A stretch of DNA of 7,306 nucleotides from assembly GCA_017613855.1 (NCBI GenBank), contig JAGACY010000182.1:1-7306 (forward strand), in the 5' to 3' direction. The position numbers and the translations under genes are program-made. Positions 5,622-7,306 of this stretch are shown in pieces (positions within the stretch are counted from its first letter, which is position 1; each line of letters begins with the position of its first letter). This stretch comes from Pseudomonadota bacterium (lineage in GTDB: Bacteria; Myxococcota; Bradymonadia; UBA4248). The notes below the pieces were generated by a model. That model was not told the origin of the DNA and searched no databases. It saw only the letters and a program-made list of their open reading frames with translations.

Positions 5622-6077
5622 ATGAAAAATCTGCTTCATTTTATAAGCTTATCTTTTGTTCTCGCACTCATACTGCCGCAGACGGCATTGGCTGACCTTC
5701 CGCCGATGCCCACGCCGACTTGCGAAACATGCGCAGAGGAATGCGAAGACTTCTGCAACAAAGCCCCATCTGACGAACCTGTTCCCACTTCTTTTTTCTG
5801 CTCCCAGTGTTCAGGCCTGAATTGTAATCTCGATGAAGTCTGCAAAAAAAGCGGAGAAGGAGATGAAAAACCACAGGAAGAAGGAGATGTGAAACCCGAG
5901 GGCGATAATCAGACAATTGCGGTTCAGGCCAAAAAAGACCCACAGGATAATGCATGCTCCGCATCGCCGCTCATGCCCAATGCACAAAACTGGTCACTGT
6001 TCTTTATTCTCATGGCTCTCCTCGGGGCGATGAGCTTTGGCGCAATCTGGCGACTGAACAGGAAATCCGGTCATTAA
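5622..6077 (+). CDS. Secreted Cys-rich protein with C-terminal anchor
   Basis: A 151-residue protein with a clear Sec signal peptide (MKNLL, hydrophobic core 6-20, ALA cleavage site after residue 24). The mature part begins Pro-rich and carries eight cysteines in two clusters, C-x2-C-x3-C-x3-C (34-45) and C-x2-C-x4-C-x5-C (60-74), which could form disulfides or hold metal. A Glu/Asp/Lys-rich flexible linker (75-109) follows. The end is tripartite: ACSASP with Cys112, a membrane helix starting WSLFFILMALL (124-143) and a basic tail RLNRKSGH. That layout resembles C-terminal sorting signals such as MYXO-CTERM, in which a Cys precedes the helix; the match is only in layout. Strong ribosome binding site GGAG (5611-5614), 7 nt before the ATG. 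Probably in one operon with the HEAT-like gene. Function unknown. Confidence 0.85.
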   Translation: MKNLLHFISLSFVLALILPQTALADLPPMPTPTCETCAEECEDFCNKAPSDEPVPTSFFCSQCSGLNCNLDEVCKKSGEGDEKPQEEGDVKPEGDNQTIAVQAKKDPQDNACSASPLMPNAQNWSLFFILMALLGAMSFGAIWRLNRKSGH

Positions 6078-6093
6078 TAGCATTTCGTGGAAC

Positions 6094-6117
6094 GATTCTG
6101 CTGCGGATCACTTTTTT
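6094..6117 (+). terminator. Weak possible terminator
   Basis: GATTC (6094-6098) and GGATC (6105-6109) pair with one G-T wobble around a 6-nt loop, and six T follow two bases later (6112-6117). The position, just after the Cys-rich gene, is right for ending the operon, but a 5-bp stem is short, so this is tentative. Confidence 0.3.
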
Positions 6118-6118
6118 A

Positions 6119-6186
6119 ACAAACGCATGTGCTCCGGCCTAACGGCCTTCGCTGTTTGAATTCGCAATGCGCAATGCGCATTGAAA
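6119..6186. repeat. Dispersed repeat, copy B
   Basis: Second copy of the element at 4616-4677, sharing the 15-mer GCCTTCGCTGTTTGA (6140-6154) and the flanking blocks. Here GCAATGC is repeated in tandem and runs into the perfect palindrome CAATGCGCATTG (6171-6182), where copy A has a single CAATGC. The middle part CGGCCTAACGGCCT resembles the flanks of the palindrome at 78-94 with the hairpin itself removed. Confidence 0.6.
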
Positions 6187-6207
6187 GTGTGTTGCGAACA
6201 AATCCGT

Positions 6208-6236
6208 TTGTAAAAAAAAAACCAATCCATTATAAA
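6208..6236 (+). promoter_or_regulatory. Promoter of the phosphohexomutase gene
   Basis: TTGTAA (6208-6213), a 17-nt spacer containing most of a run of ten A (6212-6221), and TATAAA (6231-6236) form a plausible sigma-70 promoter. Transcription would begin near 6243, about 44 nt before the ATG at 6287. Prediction from sequence only. Confidence 0.45.
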
Positions 6237-6286
6237 TCTGTCACTTTTCTTTGACTGCATAAGTCCAAAACCTGAAGGAGAAAAAG

Positions 6287-7306
6287 ATGACAGATCTTGC
6301 AGCACAAGCACTTGCTATTGCAAAAGAGTGGGCTTCGGAACCCTTTGATGCAGACACACGCAAAGAAGTTCAGGCACTGATTGATGCCAACGACATCGAA
6401 GCAATCAAGAATCGTTTCGGTGCCAGCATGCAGTTTGGCACGGCCGGCCTTCGCGGCGTCATGGGCGCAGGGCGCACCATGATGAACGCCTATATGATTG
6501 CCAAAGCCACCAAGGCGCTCGCACTCTGCCTCGAAGAAGAATATGGCGATGATGCCGTTCACCGCGGTGTCGTTGTCGGCTATGACTGCCGCCACAATTC
6601 CGAAAAATTTGCCCATGTAACTGCCGGTGTGCTCGCTGCTTATGGCATTCAGGTTTATCTTTATGACCGCCTCACCCCGACAAACCTCGTCCCCTTTGCC
6701 ATCCGAAAGATGGGCGCGTTTGCAGGCGTCATGATCACGAGTTCCCACAACCCCAAAGTCTATAACGGCTATAAGGTTTTCTGGTCGAACGGTGCACAGA
6801 TCATCTCCCCGGTCGATGCACAGGTCGCCTCGCGCATGGACAAACTCCCAGACATCGGCCACCGCTGCATGAGCGTCAAAGAAGGTGTCGAACGCGGCCT
6901 CATCCGCATGATGTCCGACGACATGATCAACGCCTATATTGACTGGGTCGTCCAAAGTGCCGTCCATACGGGCGCCAACGATGTCGACATCGTCTATACA
7001 CCACTCGGAGGTACAGGCTGGGATTGCGCCAGCAAATCCTTTGCAAAAGCCGGTTTCAAAAAAGTCCGCGTCGTCGAAGAAGAAAAGACCCCGTCGGGCG
7101 ACTTTGCCGGTCTCGACGCCCCCAACCCCGAGCGCATCGATACCTGGCCTCGCGCACTCAAACTCGCTAAAGAAGTCAACGCCGAAATCGTACTCGCCAA
7201 TGACGGCGACGCAGATCGCCTCGGCGTGGCCATCCCGATGGACGGCGATTACAAACTCCTCGGCGGCAACCAAATCGGCGCATTGATGCTCTACTACATC
7301 ATCAAT
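6287..7306 (+). CDS. Alpha-D-phosphohexomutase (phosphoglucomutase type), 5' part
   Basis: The first 340 codons of a cytoplasmic phosphoglucomutase/phosphomannomutase that runs off the window end. Family members interconvert hexose 1-phosphate and 6-phosphate and feed glycogen, cell-wall and polysaccharide synthesis. The substrate entry motif FGTAGLRG (50-57), the catalytic phosphoserine loop TSSHNP (151-156, Ser153) and the metal-binding loop DGDADR (306-311) are intact. PNGYKVFW-like sequence after the serine loop (YNGYKVFW, 159-166) fits the longer, about 570-600 residue, bacterial branch related to PgcA/PGM2. The sugar-specificity loop (GEES-type) and the phosphate-binding C-terminal domain are beyond the edge, so glucose versus mannose (or pentose) preference cannot be decided. 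AAGGAG (6275-6280) lies 6 nt before the ATG. A long open frame on the opposite strand (6230-7273) is a codon-bias shadow. Neighbours give no pathway context. Confidence 0.95.
   Translation, partial: MTDLAAQALAIAKEWASEPFDADTRKEVQALIDANDIEAIKNRFGASMQFGTAGLRGVMGAGRTMMNAYMIAKATKALALCLEEEYGDDAVHRGVVVGYDCRHNSEKFAHVTAGVLAAYGIQVYLYDRLTPTNLVPFAIRKMGAFAGVMITSSHNPKVYNGYKVFWSNGAQIISPVDAQVASRMDKLPDIGHRCMSVKEGVERGLIRMMSDDMINAYIDWVVQSAVHTGANDVDIVYTPLGGTGWDCASKSFAKAGFKKVRVVEEEKTPSGDFAGLDAPNPERIDTWPRALKLAKEVNAEIVLANDGDADRLGVAIPMDGDYKLLGGNQIGALMLYYIIN

Noticed and set aside
6198..6221. ACAAA/TTTGT hairpin followed by ten A as a terminator
   Set aside because: A terminator needs T after the stem on the transcribed strand; here the run is A on the + strand and precedes the stem on the minus strand. 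The sequence overlaps a better promoter match.
6230..7273. 347-codon open frame on the minus strand
   Set aside because: It lies wholly antisense to the phosphohexomutase, whose catalytic motifs are intact on the + strand. The antisense frame is open because of the strong GCC/GTC/CTC/ATC codon preference. Its protein shows no coherent family pattern.

Overview
This window of roughly 50% GC looks like bacterial chromosome from a Gram-negative with an envelope rich in lipoproteins and Cys-rich secreted proteins. The large protein combines a lipobox, EGF-like repeats, Calx-beta-like domains and a Gly-rich domain, and a small secreted protein ends in a Cys/membrane-helix/basic tail. Both fit a deltaproteobacterial or Myxococcota-like (for example Bradymonadales-like) genome, but this taxonomic guess is weak. 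No rRNA, tRNA, insertion sequence or CRISPR array is visible.

Layout. 1-117 holds a pair of short palindromes and no gene. 199-1107 (+) is a compact three-gene cassette: a VapB/Phd-like antitoxin, a PIN-domain toxin overlapping it by 10 nt, and a small conserved-type protein overlapping the toxin by 20 nt. An extended -10 promoter and a TGGCA/TGCCA inverted repeat precede it. A 108-nt nested palindrome (1125-1232) separates it from a convergent gene.

1240-4396 (-) is a surface lipoprotein of about 1050 residues: six EGF-like repeats of 37 residues, two Calx-beta-like domains, and a C-terminal domain resembling the glycine-rich domain of ALK/LTK receptors. Its only good start (ATG with AGGAG, preceded by a strong promoter at 4521-4549) reads into a run of 11 C, which throws the gene out of frame; with 10 C the whole lipoprotein signal peptide is restored. 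This looks like a phase-variable (contingency) locus caught OFF, or a homopolymer sequencing error. It is the most interesting item here.

4397-5012 is a repeat-rich divergent intergenic region: the lipoprotein promoter, a diverged dispersed repeat (second copy at 6119-6186), a heptad-based inverted repeat, a + strand promoter, and a second copy of the paired-palindrome element in inverted orientation. 5013-6077 (+) is a two-gene unit, a HEAT-like repeat protein and a secreted Cys-rich protein with a C-terminal membrane anchor. 6287-7306 (+) is the first 340 codons of an alpha-D-phosphohexomutase (phosphoglucomutase/phosphomannomutase), cut by the window edge.

The genes do not form one pathway. 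The theme is a toxin-antitoxin cassette plus a possibly switchable surface protein, set among small palindromic repeats, next to a housekeeping sugar-phosphate gene.
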